A stretch of 22,474 bases of DNA from DATHCB01 sp035319765. GTDB taxonomy: Archaea; Thermoproteota; Bathyarchaeia; Bathyarchaeales; SOJC01. A program made the position numbers and the translations under genes. Position 1 is the first letter of the stretch. Each line of letters begins with the position of its first letter. Below are positions 1 to 7,090 of the stretch, in pieces. The notes below the pieces were generated by a model that saw only the letters and a list, made by a program, of their open reading frames with translations, was not told the DNA's origin and did not search any database. The DNA lies in NCBI GenBank assembly GCA_035319765.1, contig DATHCB010000164.1:1-22474 (forward strand), written 5' to 3'.

Positions 1-122
1 TGGGGACATCTTTGGGCCAAAACTTAAACCATGGCTTCTCAACAGGTCCCTGCTCCTTCGCGCTTTCGACAGGACTTGGCTTTTTCCTGCTTCTCTTCCC
101 ACCGGACATAGGCAGACCTATT

Positions 123-132
123 CTTAAATATA
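123..132 (+). promoter_or_regulatory. TATA box for the alpha/beta hydrolase gene
   Basis: The sequence cttaaatata is an archaeal TATA-like box. Its centre lies about 33 bases before the ATG at 161, which would put the transcript start a few bases before that ATG. The upstream in-frame ATG at 137 sits almost on the box and would not be transcribed from it. This argues for a near-leaderless message starting at 161. No other feature is visible in bases 1-122. Confidence 0.5.
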
Positions 133-160
133 GGCGATGGCTGCAAGTATAATACTTTCC

Positions 161-976
161 ATGGAAGCGCCTCCCGTGAAAACTGAAGAAACGTGGGTGC
201 AGTGCGGAGACACCAAGCTCTATGGAGAAATACGAGTTCCAGACCGACTTCCAGCGCCTGGAATCTTGATATGCCACTTTATGGACGTCCGAGGCTACCA
301 TGGCCTGAAGATATACTCTATGTTGGCTGAAAAGGCCTGTCAGAACGGGTTCGTCTCCCTCGCTTTTGATTTCCGCGGAGTAGGCAAAAGCACGGGCAAA
401 TTTGACTATGGCTTGGGGGAACAAGAAGACGTCAAATGTGCGCTGGATTATTTGGCCACCAGGCCTGAAGTGGAACCTCGAAACATTTTCATCGTCGGAC
501 ACAGTTTGGGCGCCGCCGTGTCACTCTACGCAATTCAGGAGAGACCGATAAGGGGACTAGTTCTCTGGTCTCCGCCTAAGGATCATGACTACAACGTGAA
601 AAAATTCATCACCCGCACAAGAGGCAAAACTGGTCTTTATCTATTCTTGCTACTTTCAAGAATAGACAGATTCGTCAACGTTTCGAAACTGTTTAGGCTC
701 GAGGTGTTCGGCATAAACCTACGCCTGAAAGAAGTGCGGAGCAAACTTATGAAACTGAATGAACGCGAGACTATTTCGAAGCTGCGCGATCTGCCTGTGC
801 TCATAGTGACAGGAGACGCGGACAACATTCATGGCGAAGATGAAGCTCGCGAGGTCTTCGCTTCGGCACATGATCCCAAGAGCCTTGAGGTGATCAAGTC
901 GGCCGGTCCCACATACGAGGGAAAGGAAGACGAGCTTATCTCCAAGACGTTGGAATGGATAGAAAGATGGAAGTAG
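161..976 (+). CDS. alpha/beta hydrolase fold protein, catalytic His apparently lost
   Basis: Predicted serine hydrolase of the alpha/beta hydrolase superfamily, about 271 residues from the ATG at 161 (an in-frame ATG at 137 gives 279, but it overlaps the TATA box). Numbered from 137, the nucleophile elbow GHSLGA places Ser at 123, and the acid-loop region TGDADNIHGEDEA follows near 225-237. Near the C-terminus, relatives usually read like A-D-H-T-Y-E-G-K-E. Here it reads SAGPTYEGKED (about 255-265), so the His position appears to be Pro (codon CCC, one base from CAC) and the Asp before it Gly. The protein may be a weak esterase, use another His, or be a non-catalytic binder. It is cytosolic by the absence of a signal peptide. 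It faces the beta-oxidation operon convergently across an 18-base gap, so a role with acyl esters is possible but not shown. Confidence 0.85.
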   Translation: MEAPPVKTEETWVQCGDTKLYGEIRVPDRLPAPGILICHFMDVRGYHGLKIYSMLAEKACQNGFVSLAFDFRGVGKSTGKFDYGLGEQEDVKCALDYLATRPEVEPRNIFIVGHSLGAAVSLYAIQERPIRGLVLWSPPKDHDYNVKKFITRTRGKTGLYLFLLLSRIDRFVNVSKLFRLEVFGINLRLKEVRSKLMKLNERETISKLRDLPVLIVTGDADNIHGEDEAREVFASAHDPKSLEVIKSAGPTYEGKEDELISKTLEWIERWK

Positions 977-994
977 ACCCAGGATCGAAGGTTC

Positions 995-1414
995 TCAGGG
1001 AGGCACAAACTCGTACGTCGGGTTTCCTTCCTGCGAGATTTTGGCGACAAGTTTCACTTTCATGCCCACTTTGATTTCTGAAAGTTTGAACCCGGTGAGC
1101 CATGCCAGGACCTTTACGTCCTCTTTTAATTTTCCGATCGCCACAGTGTACGGTTTGTTCTGTTGAAACGTGGTTGGCCTCACTACTATGTGCGTGAAGG
1201 TTTCGATTTCTGCTTCGTTGCTAAGCGGGACCCACTCCAGCTCTACGTTTAGACAGTCGGGGCAGTCTACGTTAGGGGGAAAGTACAGTTTGCCGCACTG
1301 TTTGCATCTTGTGGCGTAGACCTTTCCTTCTCTTAGGCCTTCCCAGAACTTCAGGTTCTTGCTTATCGGTATGTCTTGAGTGAGCATTATTGCCCTAGAT
1401 TTGATCGAAGGCAT
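995..1414 (-). CDS. DUF35 zinc-ribbon/OB-fold protein, thiolase partner
   Basis: Small protein of the DUF35 (ChsH2-like) family. It has an N-terminal rubredoxin-like zinc ribbon (C-x2-C in CKQCGKLYFPP and C-x2-C in CPDC) followed by an OB fold that ends in EGNPTYEFVPP. In archaea such proteins bridge thiolase and HMG-CoA synthase or hold acyl-CoA for a partner thiolase. Here the thiolase gene is immediately upstream and ends in AGGAGGTGA, which doubles as a strong ribosome-binding site. A GTG at 1429 overlaps the thiolase stop but lies inside that site, so the start is more likely ATG 1414 (139 residues) or TTG 1420. ATG 1387 would also keep the whole domain. It is the last gene of the operon. 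No HMG-CoA synthase is present in this window, so I infer that it serves the neighbouring thiolase. Confidence 0.85.
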   Translation of the reverse strand: MPSIKSRAIMLTQDIPISKNLKFWEGLREGKVYATRCKQCGKLYFPPNVDCPDCLNVELEWVPLSNEAEIETFTHIVVRPTTFQQNKPYTVAIGKLKEDVKVLAWLTGFKLSEIKVGMKVKLVAKISQEGNPTYEFVPP

Positions 1415-1425
1415 TGACAAGCAGT

Positions 1426-2598
1426 TCACCTCCTCAGGATGGTGACGTAGCAGTAGTGTCCTGTTCCACCGACGTTATGGGCGAGTGCGACATAGTTTTT
1501 GAGTGGAACTTGTCTAGTCTTCTCCACAGCCTCTTCCCTGAGTTGTTTGGTTAGTTCGTACATCATTGCGCAACCCGTCGTGCCAATTGGATGACCCTTG
1601 GCCTTGAGACCTCCGTCCATGTTCACAGGTATTCTGCCTCCGATCTCGGTTTGTCCTTCGCGTAGAAGCTTGACCCCTTCGCCCTTTTTGCAGAGACCTA
1701 TGTCTTCGTAGGCCATTATCTCCGCTATGGTGAAGCAATCGTGAACTTCTGCCACTTCAACCTGTTCAGGAGCGATTCCTGCCGCCTTGTAGGCTCTTTG
1801 CGAAGCTAGCACGCTTGCCTCTAATCCTACAAAGTCTGTTCTTTTGCTCAAATTTGCCGTTCCTGAAGAGTAGCCTATGCCAGCGACCCACACTGGAGTA
1901 TCGATTTTTAGCTCTCTGACTTTTTCCTCCGAAGCAAGAATTAAAGAAGAAGCACCATCGGTCAACGGACAGCAGTCGTACAGTTTAAGGGGCGAAGCGA
2001 TAACCATCGAGGACATAACGTCTTCGACGCTGACCCTATTATGAAGGTGCGCAATTGGGTTCATCGAACCGTACTTGTGATTCTTAACCGCTACTGAGGC
2101 CAAGTCTTCTTCAGTTGTCCCATATTTCGCCATGTGTGCGGTGGCATAAAGGGCGTAGTATGCTGGAAATGTGACGCCGAAGTTGTGGAACTCCCAAAGA
2201 TAGTATCCCGCCCTTCCAATCCATTCCATAGCCAGAGCGGAGTCAATTTCTCTCATCTTCTCCGTTCCCAAAGCCATGACAATATCAGCTTGACCGCTTG
2301 CAATAGCTGAATAGGCAGTGAAGAAAGCCGCACTTCCGCTTGCGCACGCTGCCTCACATCTGACGAGCCCTGCTTTCGTCATTCCGCAGTATTCTGAGAT
2401 GACCACGGCCGGAAGCAGTTCTTCATACCAAGCGCCAGCTCCCACCGAGCCGAGAGCCACAAATTCAATATCCTGCGCGGATAAACCAGCATCTTCAAGG
2501 GAAGGTTTGACCGCTTCGAAGGCCAGTTCTGAAATGGTGACATCATTTCTAACTCCGAATTTAGAGCTACCTGCTCCTATGATCGCTACCTTCCTCAT
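1426..2598 (-). CDS. SCP2-type thiolase (acetyl-CoA C-acyltransferase family)
   Basis: Thiolase of the archaeal/SCP2-like type, which cleaves 3-ketoacyl-CoA with CoA or condenses acetyl-CoA. Numbered from a GTG at 2607, the nucleophilic Cys is C88 in EAACASG. The SCP2-type HDCF motif is at 289-292 and the GHPIGTTG motif at 338-345. The C-terminal NVGGTGH replaces the CxGxG motif of classical bacterial thiolases. The start is more likely ATG 2598 (390 residues) because MRKVAIIG is the usual beginning of the family; no clear ribosome-binding site decides it. It follows enoyl-CoA hydratase with a gap of about 58 bases and overlaps the DUF35 gene. In this operon it should perform the last step of beta-oxidation. 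A biosynthetic acetoacetyl-CoA role, as in the mevalonate pathway, is the alternative. Confidence 0.9.
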   Translation of the reverse strand: MRKVAIIGAGSSKFGVRNDVTISELAFEAVKPSLEDAGLSAQDIEFVALGSVGAGAWYEELLPAVVISEYCGMTKAGLVRCEAACASGSAAFFTAYSAIASGQADIVMALGTEKMREIDSALAMEWIGRAGYYLWEFHNFGVTFPAYYALYATAHMAKYGTTEEDLASVAVKNHKYGSMNPIAHLHNRVSVEDVMSSMVIASPLKLYDCCPLTDGASSLILASEEKVRELKIDTPVWVAGIGYSSGTANLSKRTDFVGLEASVLASQRAYKAAGIAPEQVEVAEVHDCFTIAEIMAYEDIGLCKKGEGVKLLREGQTEIGGRIPVNMDGGLKAKGHPIGTTGCAMMYELTKQLREEAVEKTRQVPLKNYVALAHNVGGTGHYCYVTILRR

Positions 2599-2656
2599 GC
2601 TAAACACACTCGTTGACGTTCTGATTGCATTTAATCAAGAAAGATAGATTATGAAA

Positions 2657-3481
2657 CTACTTGCCTTTGAACTCTGGCTTTCTTCTGGACATCAGCGCCT
2701 CTACGCCTTCTTTGAGATCTTCCGTCGAAAATGCTAATCCCATGAGTGCTGCTTCGAGTCTCAATCCTGCTTCCAGAGGAACCTGCGTTCCATAGTTCAC
2801 GGCATATTTTGCGTATTTCATTGCTATCGGCGGTCCCTCAGAGAGCTTCTTGGCCAACTCGGCCACTTCTTGCCGTAGCTTGTCATAGTGCACTACCTTG
2901 TGCACTAGACCTATTTTCAGAGCCTCATCTGCCTTAATTCTGCCTCCAAGCATTACAAGTTCCTTCGCCTTAGGCAATCCAACGGTTCTGACGAGTCTCT
3001 GAGTTCCTCCCCATCCCGGTATCAGACCGAGAGTTATTTCTGGGCTTCCGAGCTCCGCGTGCTCAGCGGCTACCCTGAAGTCGCATGCTAAGGCGAGTTC
3101 CAGACCGCCTCCCAGTGCGAATCCATTTAACGCAGCTATTACTGGCTTGCCAATCTCTTCCACTTTGCCGAAGGTTTTCTGACCTGCTCTCGAAAACTCT
3201 TCAGCCTTCGTCGGAGTTGCTTTTGGAAACATCGTTACGTCTGCGCCTGCGCTGAAGGCTCTGTCTCCATCTCCAGTGATTACGACGCATTTGATACTAG
3301 CGTCGCTCTCCGCTGTTCCTAGCATGTCCGCGAGTTCCTCGAGCAGGACGTCATTGAAGGTGTTCAGTCTTTGAGGTCGATTAAGTATTATCCATAGGGT
3401 ACTCTGGTCCCTTTCAACCTTGATGGTTTCGTAGGCCTTACTCAAGTCTGTCACCTTGTAAAGAGTTGCTTCCATTTGCAT
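2657..3481 (-). CDS. enoyl-CoA hydratase (crotonase family)
   Basis: Enoyl-CoA hydratase that adds water across the trans-2 double bond of an enoyl-CoA. The protein has 274 residues, the normal length for a stand-alone crotonase. The oxyanion-hole region AFSAGAD is near 75-81. Both catalytic glutamates of true hydratases are present: E128 in GGGLELA and E148 in GSPEI, followed by GLIPGWGGTQRL. Keeping both makes hydratase more likely than isomerase or another crotonase-fold activity. ATG 3481 or ATG 3475 could be the start; neither has a good Shine-Dalgarno site. It lies 19 bases after the acyl-CoA dehydrogenase stop and before the thiolase. In many archaea this domain is fused to the 3-hydroxyacyl-CoA dehydrogenase, whereas here the two are separate genes in one operon. 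Confidence 0.92.
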   Translation of the reverse strand: MQMEATLYKVTDLSKAYETIKVERDQSTLWIILNRPQRLNTFNDVLLEELADMLGTAESDASIKCVVITGDGDRAFSAGADVTMFPKATPTKAEEFSRAGQKTFGKVEEIGKPVIAALNGFALGGGLELALACDFRVAAEHAELGSPEITLGLIPGWGGTQRLVRTVGLPKAKELVMLGGRIKADEALKIGLVHKVVHYDKLRQEVAELAKKLSEGPPIAMKYAKYAVNYGTQVPLEAGLRLEAALMGLAFSTEDLKEGVEALMSRRKPEFKGK

Positions 3482-3500
3482 ATATGATTTTTTAGATCGT

Positions 3501-4655
3501 CTAATATCTGCTAAGGAGGTACTTGAGTACCTGCAATTTCTGAATTTCAGAGGTCCCCTCGTATATTTCGGTTATTTTTGCGTCGCGATGATATTTCTCC
3601 ACTCGATACTCGCCAAAGTATCCATAGCCTCCGAGAGTTTGGATTGCCGCGTTAGTGGCTTCCATCGCAACGTGTGACGCATAGTATTTCGCCATTGCCG
3701 TGGTCATGGGATCCAGCTTCTTTTCATCAATCAAAGCGGCTGCTTTGTACATTAGCAGTCTTGCAGCTTCGATTTTTGTGGCCATTTCCGCCAGCGTCAC
3801 ACCAATTGCCTCGTGCTGCAATATAGGAGAGCCGAAGGCCTCTCTTTGTTTGGCGTACTTGAACGCTATTTCCCAAGCTCCTTGTGCCATACCTACAGCC
3901 TGGGCTGCAACGCCAACTCTTGTACCATCTAGGAATTCCATAGTGTAGTAGAAGCCTTTATTCAGCTCGCCAACAATGCTCGCATCTGTGACTTTAACGT
4001 TGTCGAACCCGAGTTCACCTGTCGTGGAGGCTCTTATTCCCATCTTGTTGTGCAGTTTTGTCGCTTCAAATCCTGCCGTTCCTTTTTCAACTATGAACAA
4101 TGTTTCCCCGCGGTGGGTGGGCCTGACCCTCGAATCTGTTTGTGTGAGGACCACGACAAAGTTGGCCATTGTGGCGTTTGTTATGAACGTTTTTTGCCCG
4201 TTTATCCACCATTCGTTACCGTATTTGGTTGCCGTTGTCTCCATCTTGGTTATGTCGCTTCCGCTAACGTTTGGCTCCGTGAACGCTGCTGCAGACAGGT
4301 AATCGCCCTTGCAAATCGGCGGAATGTATTTTTCTTTCTGTTCCTTGTTTCCATGTGCCAAGATGAGTTCGCTTCCAAAGCTGCTGGCCGAGATTGCAAC
4401 CCCTAGTGAAGAGTCGGCTCGGCAAAGTTCCTCCACGACGAGGCATGTCTCAAGGATTCCGCATCCCTGACCGCCATATTCTTCTGGGAAAGACATGCTC
4501 GTGAAACCCAGCTTCGCGGCCGCCTTGAACAAGTCGAGGGGATATTCTTCCTTCTTGTCAAGCTCTAAGGCCATCTCGGGTTTGAACTCTTTTTGGCAAA
4601 AGTCTCTCACGGCATTCTTGATGTGAAGCTGCTCTTCAGTCAACTCAAACTTCAT
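3501..4655 (-). CDS. acyl-CoA dehydrogenase (FAD)
   Basis: FAD-dependent acyl-CoA dehydrogenase of 384 residues, a standard length, oxidising acyl-CoA to trans-2-enoyl-CoA. The order is an N-terminal helical domain, a middle beta domain with AFTEPNVSGSD and WWINGQKTFITNA, and a C-terminal helical domain with QREAFG and QTLGGYGYFGEYRVEKYHRDAK. The probable catalytic base is E366 in IYEGTSEIQ, the usual place in short- and medium-chain enzymes. Its ATG overlaps the stop of the upstream dehydrogenase (ATGA, 4 bases), which suggests coupled translation. Electron-transfer flavoprotein genes are not in the window, so the electron acceptor must be encoded elsewhere. Chain-length preference cannot be read from sequence alone. 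Confidence 0.93.
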   Translation of the reverse strand: MKFELTEEQLHIKNAVRDFCQKEFKPEMALELDKKEEYPLDLFKAAAKLGFTSMSFPEEYGGQGCGILETCLVVEELCRADSSLGVAISASSFGSELILAHGNKEQKEKYIPPICKGDYLSAAAFTEPNVSGSDITKMETTATKYGNEWWINGQKTFITNATMANFVVVLTQTDSRVRPTHRGETLFIVEKGTAGFEATKLHNKMGIRASTTGELGFDNVKVTDASIVGELNKGFYYTMEFLDGTRVGVAAQAVGMAQGAWEIAFKYAKQREAFGSPILQHEAIGVTLAEMATKIEAARLLMYKAAALIDEKKLDPMTTAMAKYYASHVAMEATNAAIQTLGGYGYFGEYRVEKYHRDAKITEIYEGTSEIQKLQVLKYLLSRY

Positions 4656-5857
4656 TGGTAAAACCCTCTCCCAGCTTTCTTCCCTGTCCAGCCCTTGCTC
4701 ACGTATTCTTCAAGCAACGGGCACGGCTTGTACATTTCCATGGTATACTTTATGTACAGTTCCTTGAGTTTGTTAGCTATTACGTCGAGTCCTGTTCGAT
4801 CCGCGTGTTCGCACGGGCCTTGTGGCCAGTATGTTCCTAGCTTCATTCCTGTGTCGATGTCTTCAGGGTTTGCCGCGTCATCGCTGATAAGCCAAGCTGC
4901 TTCATTAACGGCAACTGCCCACGATCGCTCAACATCATATTCGTCGAGCAGGTTGAACGGTATTCTGGGTCGTCCTTTTGACCAGTCGTAGAAGCCTGCG
5001 CCGGCTTTCTGTCCAAACTTGCGTTCTTTTATGAGCGGGTCGATCACCTCGGAGCATGGTTTAAACCGTTCGCCATAGGCTTCGTAAAGTATTCTTCCAA
5101 CGTCGTGTGCGATGTCGAGTCCGACGAAGTCGGCGAGTTCGAACCATCCCATCGGAAAGCCGCCAGTGTACTTGACCGAAGCGTCGATTCCCAGCATTGT
5201 TCCTTCTTTTCGGTAGTAGGCCCAAAAGGCTTCGTTGAACGCTGCGCCCAGTATGCGATTCACTATGAAGCCGCGCACGTCTCTTCTGACGATAATTGGG
5301 GTTTTTCCGAGTTTCTTGGCAAGCTCTGCAAGCATAGTTATAGTTTCTTGGCTTGTGCCATCTCCCTTGATGACTTCGACCAGCGCCATCTGGTGCGGTG
5401 GATTAAAGAAATGCATTCCCGCCACTTTGTCGGGGCGTTTTGTTGCTTTTCCCATCTCCGTTATGCTGAGTGTAGATGTGTTAGATGCCAGAATCGCGTG
5501 CGTTGGAGTTGCCTGATCAAGCTTCGCGAAAATGGTTTTTTTCAGGTTCATATTTTCAGGAGTCGCTTCTATCGCAATGCCAACATCCTTACCAGCCTCT
5601 TCATAACTCGTAGTCGTGCCGATACGAGCTAGCGTGGCGTCAGCATCCTCTTGCCTTATGCGCCTTTTCTCGACAAACTTGCCCAAGCTCCATTGAATTT
5701 TCTCCTTGGCATTCCGGAGAATCTCGTCGTTTATGTCCACCATAACAACTTCGTAACCATTCATCGCTAACAGTTCAGTTATTCCGTGACCCATAGCGCC
5801 AGAACCTATGACCGCCGCCCTCTTTACTTGCCCACTGGCCAAAATCTTTCCTCCCAT
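4652..5857 (-). CDS. 3-hydroxyacyl-CoA dehydrogenase with two C-terminal domains
   Basis: NAD-dependent 3-hydroxyacyl-CoA dehydrogenase, first gene of the beta-oxidation operon. The N-terminal Rossmann fold starts at VKRAAVIGSGAMGHG, and the catalytic region GMHFFNPPHQMALVEVI follows. Then come two copies of the C-terminal 3HCDH domain: the first ends in FGQKAGAGFYDW, the second in GWTGKKAGRGFYQ at the very end. The open frame extends upstream to an ATG at 5977, giving 441 residues, but the extra 40 residues match nothing I recognise. ATG 5857 (401 residues, MGGKILASG) lies about 30 bases after a TATA-like cttTATTAc, as expected for a leaderless message, so I prefer it. The duplicated C-terminal domain resembles one subunit carrying what other enzymes form by dimerisation. 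No crotonase domain is fused on. Confidence 0.9.
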   Translation of the reverse strand: MGGKILASGQVKRAAVIGSGAMGHGITELLAMNGYEVVMVDINDEILRNAKEKIQWSLGKFVEKRRIRQEDADATLARIGTTTSYEEAGKDVGIAIEATPENMNLKKTIFAKLDQATPTHAILASNTSTLSITEMGKATKRPDKVAGMHFFNPPHQMALVEVIKGDGTSQETITMLAELAKKLGKTPIIVRRDVRGFIVNRILGAAFNEAFWAYYRKEGTMLGIDASVKYTGGFPMGWFELADFVGLDIAHDVGRILYEAYGERFKPCSEVIDPLIKERKFGQKAGAGFYDWSKGRPRIPFNLLDEYDVERSWAVAVNEAAWLISDDAANPEDIDTGMKLGTYWPQGPCEHADRTGLDVIANKLKELYIKYTMEMYKPCPLLEEYVSKGWTGKKAGRGFYQ

Positions 5858-5883
5858 GGTGCGTTTTAATGTAAACGGAGAAG

Positions 5884-5892
5884 CGTAATAAA
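5884..5892 (-). promoter_or_regulatory. TATA-like box of the beta-oxidation operon
   Basis: On the minus strand ctttattac lies about 30 bases upstream of ATG 5857, a fit for leaderless transcription of the operon. A second AT-rich candidate (ttatttgtg on the minus strand, about 5996-6004) would suit the alternative ATG at 5977, so the promoter choice and the start choice go together. Confidence 0.35.
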
Positions 5893-5977
5893 GGCGCGCT
5901 AATAAAACTTGTGAATCAGCACCTTCAAGCTTCTGAGAGGCCTTTCCAAGCGATGCTTTACTGAATTCAGAGTTCAT

Positions 5978-6339
5978 GTTGACTCACATGTCTCACAAAT
6001 AATGGCTTCTGAACAATATCTCATGCAATCGACATAGATAACAAATAGCATGCAAATTGATTAAGCGAATTACTTAGAATGCCATACTTTGCAGTCGTTA
6101 GCATTCTATTTTCTCGCGCACTAAGTCTAGGAGATTGCACAAGGCTAAGAGAAGTCTTCTTCCAATTCTCTCGTGGAATACGCTTTGTCTTCTTCCATTA
6201 TCTGTTCTTGATTCTTCTTCATTTTCCTTTTAGTCTTCTTTTTCTCCTTTGCCATACCATGTGCACCTTCAGTCGTTTGGTTCTTTTTTAGCTCTGTCTT
6301 TTCTCTTAATATTATTTTCGTGTTCGAATGTTGGCCCAT
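5978..6339. other. intergenic stretch between the beta-oxidation operon and the ABC exporter genes
   Basis: This 362-base gap lies downstream of the ABC genes and upstream of the beta-oxidation operon. It is rich in pyrimidine runs on the plus strand (purine runs on the minus strand). It contains the candidate Lys-rich small ORF listed separately and, near 5996-6004, an AT-rich box that could serve the longer form of the dehydrogenase. I see no RNA gene, repeat or convincing terminator hairpin. Confidence 0.4.
6145..6255 (-). CDS. possible Lys/Glu-rich small protein (36 residues)
   Basis: A short, highly charged reading frame beginning MAKEKKKTKRKMKKNQ and ending RELEEDFS. A ribosome-binding-like AAGGTG lies about 8 bases before ATG 6255. 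The same frame is open back to an ATG at 6339 that directly follows the stop codon of the ABC ATPase gene (TAA then ATG), which would give 64 residues and allow read-on translation. The composition is low-complexity and could simply reflect the purine-rich strand. I recognise no family. It may be a nucleic-acid-binding small protein or chance. Confidence 0.25.
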   Translation of the reverse strand: MAKEKKKTKRKMKKNQEQIMEEDKAYSTRELEEDFS

Positions 6340-7089
6340 TTAGGTTTGGGCGCCAGTTTCTTCTCTGAATTGCAGTTTGTAGAATGAGCTGTACAGACCG
6401 TTCTCGCGCATCAGTTGTTCGTGTGTGCCTTTTTCCACTATTAATCCTTGGTCTATGGTCAAGATTTCATCACACAGCCTGATGGTTGAAAGCCTGTGTG
6501 CTATTATTATCGTCATTCTGTTGCGCATCAATTTCTTCAGCGCTTCTTGTATTACCAGTTCAGTGTATGCGTCAACCGATGAAGTCGCTTCGTCAAGCAC
6601 TAGGATTTCTGGATTGGCTACCAGCGTTCTGGCGAAGCTTACGAGCTGCCTCTGGCCTATGGATATGTTTGAAGATCCTTCTTCTATAACGTAGTCATAA
6701 TCGTCAGGGAGCTTCATTATGAAATTGTGGGCGCCGATGGATTTTGCCGCCTCAACGACTTCTTCATCCGATGCTTCAGGTCTTCCGAATCGTATGTTCT
6801 CTCTTATAGAGACCGAAAAAAGAAAGGAGTCCTGAAGGACTATGCTCATCAGACTTCGCAGAGAGGCAAGAGGGATCTCTTTTATGTCCTGTCCATCGAT
6901 GAGTATCCTGCCTTCGCATGGATCGTAGAATCTCGCAAGGAGGTTGATTATCGTGCTCTTTCCTGCGCCGGTTTGACCCACGATCGCGAGTTTCATGTTT
7001 TGTCCCAATGTAAAGTTGATGTTCTTTAGAACTAGGATGTCTGGGTCGTATCCGAAGCTGACGTTTTCAAACTTTACCTCTTTTATCAC
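6340..7089 (-). CDS. ABC exporter half B, ATPase part (separated from its membrane part)
   Basis: The nucleotide-binding domain of an MdlB/MsbA-type exporter, read as a separate frame from GTG 7089. It has Walker A GQTGAGKST (38-46), Q-loop VLQDSFLF, an unusual signature ISIGQRQ (142-148) in place of LSGGQ, Walker B LVLDEATSSVD with the catalytic Glu E167, and the switch His H198 in IIIAHRLSTI. The frame stays open upstream of the GTG and encodes YKEHPTEV, which reads as the natural linker to the membrane domain. The preceding gene ends one base away (TGA-A-GTG). The most likely history is a single polypeptide of roughly 600 residues broken by a one-base change near 7108-7120. Separate translation from the GTG remains possible, since AAGGAG lies 12 bases before it. 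Its canonical ATPase residues complement the degenerate ones of its partner at 8146-9990. Confidence 0.85.
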   Translation of the reverse strand: MIKEVKFENVSFGYDPDILVLKNINFTLGQNMKLAIVGQTGAGKSTIINLLARFYDPCEGRILIDGQDIKEIPLASLRSLMSIVLQDSFLFSVSIRENIRFGRPEASDEEVVEAAKSIGAHNFIMKLPDDYDYVIEEGSSNISIGQRQLVSFARTLVANPEILVLDEATSSVDAYTELVIQEALKKLMRNRMTIIIAHRLSTIRLCDEILTIDQGLIVEKGTHEQLMRENGLYSSFYKLQFREETGAQT

Positions 7090-7090
7090 T

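Noticed and set aside
5105..5632. A 175-codon plus-strand frame
   Set aside because: It lies wholly opposite the 3-hydroxyacyl-CoA dehydrogenase, whose motifs are intact, and its product has no recognisable domain.
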